This document shows, piece after piece, positions 16,337 to 23,836 of a DNA stretch of 34,191 bases. Position 1 is the first letter of the stretch. Every line of letters starts with the position of its first letter. The notes under the pieces are model-generated. The model saw nothing but the letters and a program-made list of their open reading frames with translations, made no database searches and had not been told where the DNA came from. The position numbers and the translations under genes are program-made. The stretch comes from JAAZBV01 sp964460435 (lineage in GTDB: Bacteria > Desulfobacterota > DSM-4660 > Desulfatiglandales > HGW-15), in the NCBI GenBank assembly GCA_964460435.1, contig CAYWRH010000026.1, positions 1 to 34,191 on the forward strand, written 5' to 3'.

Positions 16337-16353
16337 AAGAATAAATTATTCTT
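16337..16353. promoter_or_regulatory. Palindrome at the predicted che-operon transcription start
   Basis: AAGAATAA-A-TTATTCTT is a perfect 8+1+8 palindrome. It lies directly downstream of the -12 element at 16356-16357, so it covers the predicted transcription start (about 16344). It could be an operator or a start-proximal hairpin. AT-richness makes chance occurrence less unlikely than for a GC-containing palindrome. Confidence 0.4.
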
Positions 16354-16354
16354 C

Positions 16355-16371
16355 AGCATTTTTCATGCCAA
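16355..16371 (-). promoter_or_regulatory. Sigma-54-type promoter upstream of the che operon
   Basis: Read on the minus strand the site is TTGGCATG-AAAA-ATGCT. It matches the consensus YTGGCAYG-N4-TTGCW at all but one position (A for the first T of TTGC). The -24 GG and -12 GC have the required spacing. The predicted start near 16344 would leave a leader of about 55 bases before the first che gene, itself a sigma-54 activator. Confidence 0.6.
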
Positions 16372-16404
16372 TGCAGTTTAATCCCCTGTTCCTTGTCTTT
16401 TATT

Positions 16405-16476
16405 ATCGAAATCGAAATTGTTATCGTTGATTATCAACCCTAACTCCCCGATTTCGATTTGGATTTCGATTTCGAT
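16405..16476. repeat. TTTCGA-based inverted repeat
   Basis: ATCGAAATCGAAAT (16405-16418) and ATTTCGATTTCGAT (16463-16476) are exact reverse complements with a 44-base spacer that holds another CGATTTCGATTT. It lies about 60-130 bases upstream of the predicted sigma-54 start, where NtrC-type activator sites usually lie. It also resembles low-complexity 'ATTTCGATTTCGA' repeats dispersed in related genomes. Confidence 0.5.
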
Positions 16477-16579
16477 TGAAGATACCGCTAAGACATATAG
16501 AAAATAGTTTATCCTTTAAAAACCGATACTAACATGATTTCTAATGCATAATTGTCAGATAATTGACAGTAATGAATAG

Positions 16580-16645
16580 AGCGATCAGCAATCAGCAGTC
16601 AGGTAATCCTTTGTTTTAAAAGTCTTCTGCTGATAGCTGAACGCT
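16580..16645. repeat. Imperfect inverted repeat (CAGCAATCAGCAG type)
   Basis: AGCGATCAGCAATCAGCAG (16580-16598) and the reverse complement of 16627-16645 agree at 17 of 19 positions, with a 28-base loop. The downstream flank carries TCATCCAAAAA. The same kind of sequence is present near 2228-2283 and 19560-19705, which suggests a dispersed intergenic element. Confidence 0.5.
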
Positions 16646-16687
16646 AATGGCTTATTGCTATCATCCAAAAATGACAATTTAGGGATG

Positions 16688-18802
16688 CTAGATGGTTATG
16701 CTCTTTGCTCTCTTTAGTATGGCCCTGAAATGGCGGTGTTCGGGCAGGTTCAGGTCAGGGTCTGCATCAAATATCTCCTTTACCATATTGCTGGCCATAC
16801 GGAACAGGTCATGATTTTCAAATACTTCACCCAGCTCAAACTCGCTTAAACCGGATTGCCTTGTGCCAGCTATCTCCCCGTGACCCCGGAATTCCATATC
16901 CATTCGGGCTATTTCAAAGCCGTCACTGCATCGCGTCATCACAGAAAGCCTCTTTTCTGTCATTTCAGACATACTTTCCGGGGATACAAGTATGCATGTC
17001 CCGCCTTTACCGCTGCGGCCTACTCTTCCCCTGAGCTGATGAAGCTGGGCAAGACCCAACCGCTCAGGGTGTTCAATGATCATGAGCGAGGCATTTGGCA
17101 CATGGATGCCCACCTCTATTACTGTTGTGGCAACAAGGACAGCAATTTTGCCCTCCCTGAACTCCTTTATTGTGGCATCCTTGATTGCCTGTTCCATCTG
17201 GCCGTGAAGGTATTCCACCCTGTACACAGGGTTAATTATCCTTTTAAGACCCGCAGCCATCTCAATAACACTTTTGAGTTCCATATTCAGAGATTCGTCA
17301 ATCAGGGGGCAGATAATATAAACCTGTCTCCCCTCTTCAAGTTTTTTATTCATCATTTCAAAAATCCATCTTTTTTTTGCCCTTTCCACAAGAATAGTGG
17401 AGACAGGTTTGTGTGTGCCGGGGTACTGGGCGATTATGGAGACATCCCTGTCATAATAGAGGGTCAGGGCAATTGTCCTGGGGATAGGGGTGGCTGACAT
17501 GGACAGCACATGTGTATTTTTACCCTTTTCTATAATCATCGAACGCTGATTGACCCCGAACCGGTGCTGTTCATCAATAACTGCAAGGCCAAGGTTATTG
17601 AAACTCAATCTGTCCTGGATAAGGGCATGGGTGCCTATAATAATATTATAGGTTCCCCTTTTAACAGAATCATATATCTTTTCTTTTTCCTGACCCTTTA
17701 ATGTGCCGGTAAGAAGCACAGGTTTAAAACCCATTTCAGGCGGAAGGGCGCAGAAATAGGCCATGTGTTGTTCTGCAAGAAGCTGGGTTGGGGCCATGAC
17801 TGCCACCTGAAGATTGTTTTTGATAACCATATAGGAGGCTGCAACTGCAACAAGGGTCTTTCCTGTGCCAACATCGCCCATGATGAGCCTGTTCATTGGT
17901 CTGCCGCTCTTCAGGTCTTGACGAATTTCATCTATGCATTTTATCTGATCATCTGTAAGCCGGAATGGAAAAAATGGCCTGATATCCCTTAATATAGGGT
18001 CTGGTATCCTTAAAGGGGTGGTTGTTTGTAATACCCGCTGCCTTCTGTCATGGCTCATCCTGAGCGCTAGATTTAAAAAACGGTCAAAGATTATCCTCCT
18101 GTGGAAGGGGGTCTCTCCATTTTTTAACTCCTGAAGATCACTGGTCTTAAGAGGTGAGTGCAGTGCACTGATCGTCTCTTTAAGCCCGGGCAGATCTGCC
18201 CTTTTTAAAAATTTCTCCGGCACAGGGTCAATAATTAGGTCAAGGTATTGGCTGATGGCTGCCCTGATAAGGGGCCGTAACTGCCTGCTGGAGAGCCCCT
18301 CTATCAAAGGGTAGACAGGCAATAGTGCGGATGTTTCATCCTTCTCCGCAAGTATAATGTCAGGGTGGAACATCTGTACCCTGTTATTATGGCATGTGAC
18401 AGGGCCATATGCACATATCTCCTGCCCGGGGCAGGAAAACAGGGTGAAATATGACCTTTTTACATTGAACCAGCAAAGGTCAACCTGAAAAATGCCCTCG
18501 CCCAGGATTATCTTAAAGAGATTTTTTCTGGAACGAAAGAGCCTCTCTTCACCTGATGAAAGCACCTTTCCTTTTATATATGCTGGTTTGCCATTGATTA
18601 GCTTACTGAAGGGGGTGATCTTTGTCCTGTCCTCATAATCCTTTGGTATAAGATAGAAGAGATCGAGCACAGTGGATATGCCCCTTTTTTTTAGGCCTGC
18701 TGCCCTTTTGGCCCCAACACCCTTGAGCATTGAGACAGGTATGTTCAGAAAATCATTTGCTATTGCTGAAACAGCAGGTTTCTGATCACTCTTTCCAGCC
18801 AT
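16688..18802 (-). CDS. recG: ATP-dependent DNA helicase RecG
   Basis: A 704-residue RecG, the branch-migration helicase that reverses stalled replication forks and processes recombination intermediates. The N-terminal part has a helix-hairpin-helix-like segment (LKGVGAKRAAGLKKRGI, about 26-42) and the OB-fold wedge domain around 70-150. The helicase core shows Walker A GDVGTGKT (309-316), the RecG-type DEQH box in AVIDEQHRFGV (410-413), SATPIPRT, and QLRGRVGRSG with the following C-terminal RecG segment. It starts within the last codons of the upstream pcm gene (17-base overlap), so the two are translationally coupled. Length and motifs are normal for the family. Confidence 0.96.
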   Translation of the reverse strand: MAGKSDQKPAVSAIANDFLNIPVSMLKGVGAKRAAGLKKRGISTVLDLFYLIPKDYEDRTKITPFSKLINGKPAYIKGKVLSSGEERLFRSRKNLFKIILGEGIFQVDLCWFNVKRSYFTLFSCPGQEICAYGPVTCHNNRVQMFHPDIILAEKDETSALLPVYPLIEGLSSRQLRPLIRAAISQYLDLIIDPVPEKFLKRADLPGLKETISALHSPLKTSDLQELKNGETPFHRRIIFDRFLNLALRMSHDRRQRVLQTTTPLRIPDPILRDIRPFFPFRLTDDQIKCIDEIRQDLKSGRPMNRLIMGDVGTGKTLVAVAASYMVIKNNLQVAVMAPTQLLAEQHMAYFCALPPEMGFKPVLLTGTLKGQEKEKIYDSVKRGTYNIIIGTHALIQDRLSFNNLGLAVIDEQHRFGVNQRSMIIEKGKNTHVLSMSATPIPRTIALTLYYDRDVSIIAQYPGTHKPVSTILVERAKKRWIFEMMNKKLEEGRQVYIICPLIDESLNMELKSVIEMAAGLKRIINPVYRVEYLHGQMEQAIKDATIKEFREGKIAVLVATTVIEVGIHVPNASLMIIEHPERLGLAQLHQLRGRVGRSGKGGTCILVSPESMSEMTEKRLSVMTRCSDGFEIARMDMEFRGHGEIAGTRQSGLSEFELGEVFENHDLFRMASNMVKEIFDADPDLNLPEHRHFRAILKRAKSITI

Positions 18803-19433
18803 GTGCGCCTATCAGATCCACAAAGCGGCATCCGCCATGCCTGACTGTTCTGTATCCGGTTTTGAGCCTTATCACCTCAATGAGCTCCTGGTTTGTCTTC
18901 CCGCCAACAGGTATCACCATCCTCCCACCTTCAGCAAGCTGTTCAACAAGATTTTCAGGTATCTGCGGTGCGCCCGCGGTGACAATTATTGCATTGTAGG
19001 GGGCATACTCCTTCCATCCTAGAGTGCCGTCATAGTACTTGAAAAGGATGTTTGTATAATCAAGGGAATTCAAAAGGTATCTGGCCTTTTCCATGAGAGG
19101 GCGGATACGTTCTATGGTATAGACCTTTAACGAGAGTTCCGCAAGTATTGCTGTCTGATAACCGCTTCCTGTGCCTATCTCAAGGGTCTTTTCCTTGCCT
19201 GTGAGTCTCAGTATCTGGGTCATAAGGGCCACAATATAGGGCTGGGATATAGTCTGCTTGTGGCCGATAGGAACCGGGTGATCATTGTATGCCTCGCCTG
19301 CCAGGGCCTCTTCAAGGAACAGGTGTCTGTGCACCTTTGACATGGCCTCAAGCACACCCTTGTCAGTTATACCCTTGGGGATGAGCTGGGTCTTGATCAT
19401 CCTTTCGCGTGCATGTTTGTAGTCGTGGTTCAT
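18786..19433 (-). CDS. pcm: Protein-L-isoaspartate O-methyltransferase
   Basis: A 215-residue PCMT, which methylates isoaspartyl residues in damaged proteins using S-adenosylmethionine so that they can revert to aspartate. The SAM-binding motif I is LEIGTGSGYQTAILAEL; the family signature VPIGHKQTISQPYIVALMTQ-type segment is at about 55-74 and VTAGAPQIPENLVEQL is present. The start ATG has GGAG five bases upstream. Its 3' end overlaps recG by 17 bases. The pairing with recG is unusual; pcm commonly sits beside surE or nlpD in proteobacteria. It is transcribed divergently from the HEAT/HD-GYP pair across a 434-base gap. Confidence 0.95.
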   Translation of the reverse strand: MNHDYKHARERMIKTQLIPKGITDKGVLEAMSKVHRHLFLEEALAGEAYNDHPVPIGHKQTISQPYIVALMTQILRLTGKEKTLEIGTGSGYQTAILAELSLKVYTIERIRPLMEKARYLLNSLDYTNILFKYYDGTLGWKEYAPYNAIIVTAGAPQIPENLVEQLAEGGRMVIPVGGKTNQELIEVIRLKTGYRTVRHGGCRFVDLIGAHGWKE

Positions 19434-19562
19434 TCAGGCTCCGTGTCAGGTTGATAAATAACCTTCATCTGCTCCAAAAGAAATAGAATATTCAGCCAGG
19501 CTGGGTCTCTTTTATTAACCTATTTTTTATTCCCAAACAAGAAGAAATGTTATTTGGTGTCC

Positions 19563-19586
19563 ATCCAGAAACTGCGGTTTCTGGAT
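19563..19586. repeat. Perfect 10-bp palindrome (ATCCAGAAAC-TGCG-GTTTCTGGAT)
   Basis: Ten-base arms around a TGCG tetraloop. The arms closely match those of the hairpin at 2254-2283 (ATCCAAAAAC...GTTTTTGGAT), and both stand next to CTGAAAGC-TTCATCCA text. This looks like one copy of a dispersed palindromic element rather than a terminator, since no gene end points at it. Confidence 0.55.
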
Positions 19587-19759
19587 TTCCACTCTCTGTA
19601 GCAGAGCTGCTGTGGATGACGGGCAAGCGGTCAGCTGTCAGCCTTCTGTTTTCAGCAAAAGGATATAATCAAAAGATGGCTGAAAGCTTCATCCAGAATC
19701 AGCCTATCTTCCTATGATTACTATTTAAATCTTGAACAGGACGGGATATTTCCCTTTTG

Positions 19760-19775
19760 TGGTACATATCTTGCA
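19760..19775 (+). promoter_or_regulatory. Sigma-54-type promoter for the HEAT/HD-GYP pair
   Basis: TGGTACAT-ATC-TTGCA aligns with TGGCACG-N4-TTGCA. The -24 GG and the full -12 TTGCA are present with the correct spacing; the mismatches are T for C and A for G in the -24 half. The predicted start is near 19786, about 80 bases before the HEAT gene. It would couple this operon to a sigma-54 activator such as the one heading the che operon. Confidence 0.5.
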
Positions 19776-19787
19776 GAATAAAAAGAT

Positions 19788-19803
19788 AGTCGTTAAAACG
19801 ACT
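19788..19803. promoter_or_regulatory. Start-site palindrome AGTCGTT-AA-AACGACT
   Basis: A perfect 7+2+7 palindrome right at the predicted transcription start of the sigma-54-type promoter. It is a possible repressor operator or a 5' hairpin. The che-operon promoter has a different palindrome in the same relative place. Confidence 0.45.
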
Positions 19804-19867
19804 TAAAAACACCTGCCTTGCAAAGATTGAATTATGTGTCGCCGTATGAATTTTAAGTGGTCTGGAA

Positions 19868-21571
19868 ATGGAAAATATGGGGAATCAGAAGGCATTGATA
19901 GATAATAAAACCCCTTCAGATGTGGAGCTGAATCTGGTAAGGAGGCTTTTTACTGCCCTCCTACTTACTGTCAAGAACCTGACATTATACCCTGAGGGTC
20001 ATAACATCTGTAAAAATTCCATTAATCAGTTTTATACTCAGCTTACAGCATATATAAATAAATTCGGGAGATTAAGGCTTGAGATAGAAAGGGAACAGAT
20101 TTTATGCCGTGATGGTATAATTTCAGAAGGGTTGCCAGAGGAGGGCACCCTGCACCATACACTCTTCAGGGATGGGATAAGATGGCTTGAGTTTCTACCC
20201 GGTGTGGAGCAGAAGGAGGTCAGCGATCTGCTCCTGATAATTAACAGGTATATAAAATTATCAGCAGAACCTGAAGGGGATATCGCAACCGCACTCTGGG
20301 AGAACCCTTTTCCCCATATCCTTTATGAGGTTACAGAGTTTTTTTCAGGCAGCGGCAGTGAAGAGGAGGATTTTAATGAGATTGTCACAGGCAGGGCCTC
20401 ATCATCAATAACCGAAGCCGCTGAGATGAGAGAAAAGGCTCATCAGGCAGATCCTCCTATTGATCTCATTAACATCTCTCTTACGCCTGATGAGGAGATT
20501 AAGTTAAAAGATATGATCCTTTCTGAAGAGGAGGCTGACATAACATCATATCTGGATGCCCTTCTGGACAGCCTCCTGCAGCAGAAGGAGGAGGATGACT
20601 TTTCAAAGATACTTGATGTCCTTAAAGAGGAGTTCATACTTTCTCTTGGCAGAGGGGATTTTAATGTAGCACTGAAGATCCTTCTGGGGCTTCAGTATAT
20701 CAGGGATATTTGCAGGGAAGATTTGGAATGGTCTGACAAACTGATCTCAGATTTTTTTTCCAGTGTATCAGGCAAGGAGGCCCTTGCTTCACTTGAAGAG
20801 ATATGGGAACAGACAGAAACTGCTGATGCCTCAACCCTGTATGATATCTTTATTCTGCTTGACAGCAGGGCGATTCATACCCTTTTATCCCTCTATTTAA
20901 AACCCCAGAGTGATGCCAAAAAAAAGGTGTTGCTGGATGCCATTGTCCATTTTTCCTCAAGGGATATAGGCGCACTGGAGCTTGCCATCAATAATGCGGG
21001 CGATAATCTACTTGAAAGGCTTGTCTCTGTTCTTCTTAAAATGGATAACCCTCAATCCCTGAAATATCTCCAGAGACTTTCGCGCCACTCATCCGGGGCT
21101 GTGCGCTATGCCGCCATAAAGGGGATACTCAAGATAGACCCTGGACGTATGAAAGATATGTTCAGCCTTGTAGATGATAAAGAGGATTCCATCAGGAAGC
21201 TTGTTCTGGAACAGATGGGGCGTATCCGCGATCCTGGTTCAGAAGATTTTCTTGTATCATACCTAAAGAAGATCAGTTCAACCGATTTCTATGCAAACCA
21301 TCTGATAGAGTGCTTCAGGACACTCGGTAAATGCGGTTCATCCCGTTCTGTGCCATTTCTTAAGGAGACCCTTTTAAAATGGGGATTTCTTACAGGCTCT
21401 AGGAGAGCCATACTCAGGAAAGGGGCGGCTATCGCCCTTTGCACACTAGGCATAGCAGAGGCAGACAAGGTACTTGATGCTGCAAAAAGATCCATGTTTT
21501 CCGGCATAAGGAAGATAGCGGAGAGCGCAATAGAGGAATTGTCAAAGGAGGTGCCTGCAAATGACAGATGA
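19868..21571 (+). CDS. HEAT-repeat protein with an N-terminal module shared with its HD-GYP neighbour
   Basis: A 567-residue soluble protein with no signal peptide. Residues about 20-130 form a helix-sheet-helix module (FTALLLTVKNLTLYPEGH, then LRLEIEREQILCRDG, then FRDGIRWLEFLPG) that resembles the N-terminus of the next protein. A 150-residue acidic helical middle follows. From about 355 to the end there are HEAT-like repeats (LLSLYLKPQSDAKKKVLLDAI, RYAAIKGILKIDP, EDSIRKLVLEQMGRIRDP), which usually form a protein-binding superhelix. I know of no established function. Either the ATG at 19868 or the one at 19877 could be the start; ribosome sites are weak for both. It overlaps the HD-GYP gene by 11 bases and probably forms a partner scaffold for it. 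Confidence 0.85.
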   Translation: MENMGNQKALIDNKTPSDVELNLVRRLFTALLLTVKNLTLYPEGHNICKNSINQFYTQLTAYINKFGRLRLEIEREQILCRDGIISEGLPEEGTLHHTLFRDGIRWLEFLPGVEQKEVSDLLLIINRYIKLSAEPEGDIATALWENPFPHILYEVTEFFSGSGSEEEDFNEIVTGRASSSITEAAEMREKAHQADPPIDLINISLTPDEEIKLKDMILSEEEADITSYLDALLDSLLQQKEEDDFSKILDVLKEEFILSLGRGDFNVALKILLGLQYIRDICREDLEWSDKLISDFFSSVSGKEALASLEEIWEQTETADASTLYDIFILLDSRAIHTLLSLYLKPQSDAKKKVLLDAIVHFSSRDIGALELAINNAGDNLLERLVSVLLKMDNPQSLKYLQRLSRHSSGAVRYAAIKGILKIDPGRMKDMFSLVDDKEDSIRKLVLEQMGRIRDPGSEDFLVSYLKKISSTDFYANHLIECFRTLGKCGSSRSVPFLKETLLKWGFLTGSRRAILRKGAAIALCTLGIAEADKVLDAAKRSMFSGIRKIAESAIEELSKEVPANDR

Positions 21572-22988
21572 AAACAGGATAGTGCCGGCAACAAATGCGA
21601 TTGAGTTTATAAGGGTGATGCATAACCTTATCTATACAGCAAGGATACATAAGGATAATAACAGGTTAATCAAGGAGTGCCTCGTAAAGTTTAAAACCAT
21701 CCTTGATGAGATGACAAAAGAGGGTGATTTTAAGATACAGCTCTGGCGGGGCAGAATCCATATAGACGGTGAAAAACTCCGCACAGGACGGGAGAACCAG
21801 AATGTAATTAATGAGATGGTGGGTTATCTCTCTGAAAGAGGTATTGGCGCCATTCAGTTTTCCATTACCAGTGCGAAGGCCTCATATAACGATATTATGA
21901 CACTGATACGCCTGATTGATCTCTCCATAAAAAATGAATCACCCTTTGAATGGCTTAAGGGCAAATTCCCGGGTTATTCCCTGGAATGGGTGGATATCCT
22001 GAAAAAAAAGGATGATGATCACCCTGGCGATGAGAGCGGGGAGGGCTATAAAAGGAAGAAAAAGGCCAAAACAGCCTACATGATGGCACTTGATACTGTA
22101 AAGGATGTAGCAGAAAAGGCCTCCAGGGGCGTAGCCGGTGTGCTTAAGGCAAGGAGACTTGCCCAGAATATAGTTGACCTGATTCATGAAGACAGGTCAC
22201 TGATACTGGGGCTTGCAACCATACATGAATATGATGATTATACATATACCCATTCGGTTAATGTCTCGCTTCTTGCGGCATGCCTTGGAAAGCAGATAGG
22301 TTTATCCAATGTGGCGCTTGAGCAACTTTCTGTATGCGGACTGTTCCATGACCTGGGCAAGGTGGGTGTGCCAAGGGATATCATACTTAAACAGGGAGTG
22401 CTTAATAATGATGAATGGGATATGGTTCAGAGCCACCCCCTGCTGGGTGTAAAAAGGATATTGAGGCTCAATGCAGACAAGGAGCTGAGGTCAAAAATCA
22501 TACTGGGCCCGTTTGAACACCACCTGAACCCAGACATGACAGGTTATCCCAAGACCCATTTCATGAAAAGGCTCAGCCTTTCAGGCAGGATCCTGCGCAT
22601 TGTTGATGTGTATGAGGCGCTTACCGCTGACCGTAAATACCGTAAAAGGGCTTTTACCCCGGATGAGGCCTTAAGAAAGATGTGGAGCGAAGGGGAAAAG
22701 AGCTTTGACATGGTGCTCTTAAAACATTTTGTAAGGATGATGGGGATATTCCCGATCGGCTCCACAGTGGAGCTGTCAGACGGGAGATTTGCCATTATCA
22801 TGGATTATCCTGACGGACCAATGGCCCCGGCAACAGTAATGATTCTTGAAAAGGACATAAGCGGCGCCCTGTCACATGGCGAGGTGAAAAGGCTTTCAGG
22901 AGAAAGGGGTTATTCAGGGGTCAGCATAAAAATGGGCGTTATCCCATCCACCATTGGTGTCTCTGTAGCAGAGCTTTTATTGAGCTGA
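21561..22988 (+). CDS. HD-GYP domain cyclic-di-GMP phosphodiesterase
   Basis: A 475-residue cytoplasmic protein. The N-terminal module (about 15-125) resembles that of the upstream HEAT protein. The HD-GYP domain spans about 215-400. Its metal and catalytic residues look complete: His231, His263-Asp264 (FHDLGKVGVP), Lys267, His292 (SHPLLG), His320-His321 and GYP at 328-330, then VDVYEALTADRKYR. HD-GYP proteins hydrolyse c-di-GMP to pGpG or GMP. A C-terminal tail of about 75 residues (PIGSTVELSDGRFAII) is common in this subfamily. AAAGGAGGTG lies inside the HEAT gene just before the ATG, and the frames overlap, so expression is coupled. The regulatory input would act through the N-terminal module or the HEAT protein. 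Confidence 0.93.
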   Translation: MTDENRIVPATNAIEFIRVMHNLIYTARIHKDNNRLIKECLVKFKTILDEMTKEGDFKIQLWRGRIHIDGEKLRTGRENQNVINEMVGYLSERGIGAIQFSITSAKASYNDIMTLIRLIDLSIKNESPFEWLKGKFPGYSLEWVDILKKKDDDHPGDESGEGYKRKKKAKTAYMMALDTVKDVAEKASRGVAGVLKARRLAQNIVDLIHEDRSLILGLATIHEYDDYTYTHSVNVSLLAACLGKQIGLSNVALEQLSVCGLFHDLGKVGVPRDIILKQGVLNNDEWDMVQSHPLLGVKRILRLNADKELRSKIILGPFEHHLNPDMTGYPKTHFMKRLSLSGRILRIVDVYEALTADRKYRKRAFTPDEALRKMWSEGEKSFDMVLLKHFVRMMGIFPIGSTVELSDGRFAIIMDYPDGPMAPATVMILEKDISGALSHGEVKRLSGERGYSGVSIKMGVIPSTIGVSVAELLLS

Positions 22989-23030
22989 CGACCTCTGTCT
23001 TTGTCCTTCTTTTAAAATTCCGTGAACATT

Positions 23031-23131
23031 GGTGAAAATGCAATAGATATTATTTTCACCACGGAGTACACGGAGAGCACGGAGAAGAAATTAATAATAT
23101 AACTCTGTAAACTCTATGCATCTGTGGTGAA
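23031..23131. repeat. Dispersed palindromic element with CACGGAG 9-base units
   Basis: Three exact-length 9-base units (CACGGAGTA, CACGGAGAG, CACGGAGAA; 23060-23086) follow TTCAC. The segment 23055-23131 begins TTCACCAC and ends GTGGTGAA, and the inside pairs imperfectly. A nested 9-bp hairpin GGTGAAAAT...ATTTTCACC (23031-23060) overlaps its left end. It lies between convergent genes, so it may double as a transcript end. The rest of the 22989-23218 gap shows nothing further. Confidence 0.55.
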
Positions 23132-23218
23132 TACTTTTTTCGTATGGGAACGCTTTACGCTCCTTTAACTCTTTACCGGTTTTATTTATTTTATCTCCCG
23201 CACGGAGCGCCTCTCGCC

Positions 23219-23605
23219 TTATTTTATCGGCTTTAATATGATCTTTTTGCACTCTTCCTTTTTAAGGGTAGTCTTTTCGCCCTTCTCATTTTGAATTGAA
23301 ATAGAGCTCTCATCGATTGTCCCTTCCAGTATGCCCCCCTCATTGAGGGTTATTATGTCGTGGTTATAACCCTCAGGCATAATAGCTATCTCGGATATCT
23401 TATCCCTTTCCAGTGTTACAATCGAATAGGGCGATGTTACTGTAAATGTGGTGGTTAAAACCGTTCCTGTTATTTTGTCACCATTCTTGAGCTCCACTGT
23501 ATCATTGTTATTGGCCTCCCCGGAGGCAAAGGCAATGGTTGTAGTTAACAGGGCCAAAACAAAAAGGGTAATCAGTAAAAGAGATTTGATAGATTTTATT
23601 AACAT
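23219..23605 (-). CDS. Small exported protein with two beta-rich repeats
   Basis: A 128-residue protein with an N-terminal signal peptide (hydrophobic stretch to about residue 28, ending IAFASGEA). The mature part holds two similar units. The first is VELKNGDKITGTVL...VTLERDKISEIAI; the second is ITLNEGGILEGTI...TTLKKEECKKIIL. Such 'NGD-I-G' strands resemble the N-terminal beta modules found ahead of DUF481-type outer-membrane proteins, but there is no barrel here. I cannot assign a function. GAGGAG precedes the ATG. It is monocistronic, convergent with the HD-GYP gene and divergent from the hydrolase gene. Confidence 0.75.
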   Translation of the reverse strand: MLIKSIKSLLLITLFVLALLTTTIAFASGEANNNDTVELKNGDKITGTVLTTTFTVTSPYSIVTLERDKISEIAIMPEGYNHDIITLNEGGILEGTIDESSISIQNEKGEKTTLKKEECKKIILKPIK

Positions 23606-23758
23606 TTAAGGCTCCTCTATTTAAGTTTTAGTAATGCGCATGAATATACATAGAAACTAGTCTCCTGTCACGATAGAAAAATAATTTTCCAAGTTATTGA
23701 TGCTCCTGTAACTTTATTGAATATGCACAATAACAGGCAATTTTAAAAGAATTTTCAT

Positions 23759-23787
23759 TTGACATGGTGAATATAGCTGCCTAAATA
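23759..23787 (+). promoter_or_regulatory. Sigma-70-like promoter of the hydrolase gene
   Basis: A consensus -35 TTGACA (23759-23764) is followed after 17 bases by TAAATA (23782-23787) as a modest -10. The start would fall near 23794, about 43 bases before the ATG at 23837. Confidence 0.55.
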
Positions 23788-23790
23788 TAT

Positions 23791-23802
23791 TGTAAATTTA
23801 CA
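23791..23802. promoter_or_regulatory. Palindrome TGTAAATTTACA at the hydrolase promoter start
   Basis: A perfect 12-base palindrome at about -3 to +9 of the predicted start, a typical repressor operator position. No regulator gene lies next to it. Confidence 0.45.
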
Positions 23803-23836
23803 AACAGCTAAAAGGATTTTAACAGGAGATATCACC

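Larger units (their letters stand above)
16290..16687. other. Repeat-rich region upstream of the che operon, no gene
   Basis: The 398 bases between recG and the sigma-54 regulator hold no credible gene. From the che side outward there is the sigma-54-type promoter, then a TTTCGA-based inverted repeat at 16405-16476, then a second imperfect inverted repeat at 16580-16645. A TCATCCAAAAA tract near 16661 resembles those in two other gaps. Confidence 0.65.
19434..19867. other. Divergent regulatory gap with repeats, no gene
   Basis: The 434 bases between pcm and the HEAT-repeat gene contain no credible gene. They hold a perfect palindrome at 19563-19586, degenerate GTCAGCTGTCAGCC and CTGAAAGCTTCATCCAG stretches to about 19705, a sigma-54-type promoter at 19760-19775 and a palindrome at 19788-19803. 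Confidence 0.65.

Noticed and set aside
16405..16476. CRISPR-like regular repeats in TTTCGA text
   Set aside because: Units are far too short and degenerate, with no unique equal-length spacers and no cas genes.
16856..17497. Plus-strand open frame of 213 codons inside recG
   Set aside because: It is antisense to conserved helicase motifs and has no family features.
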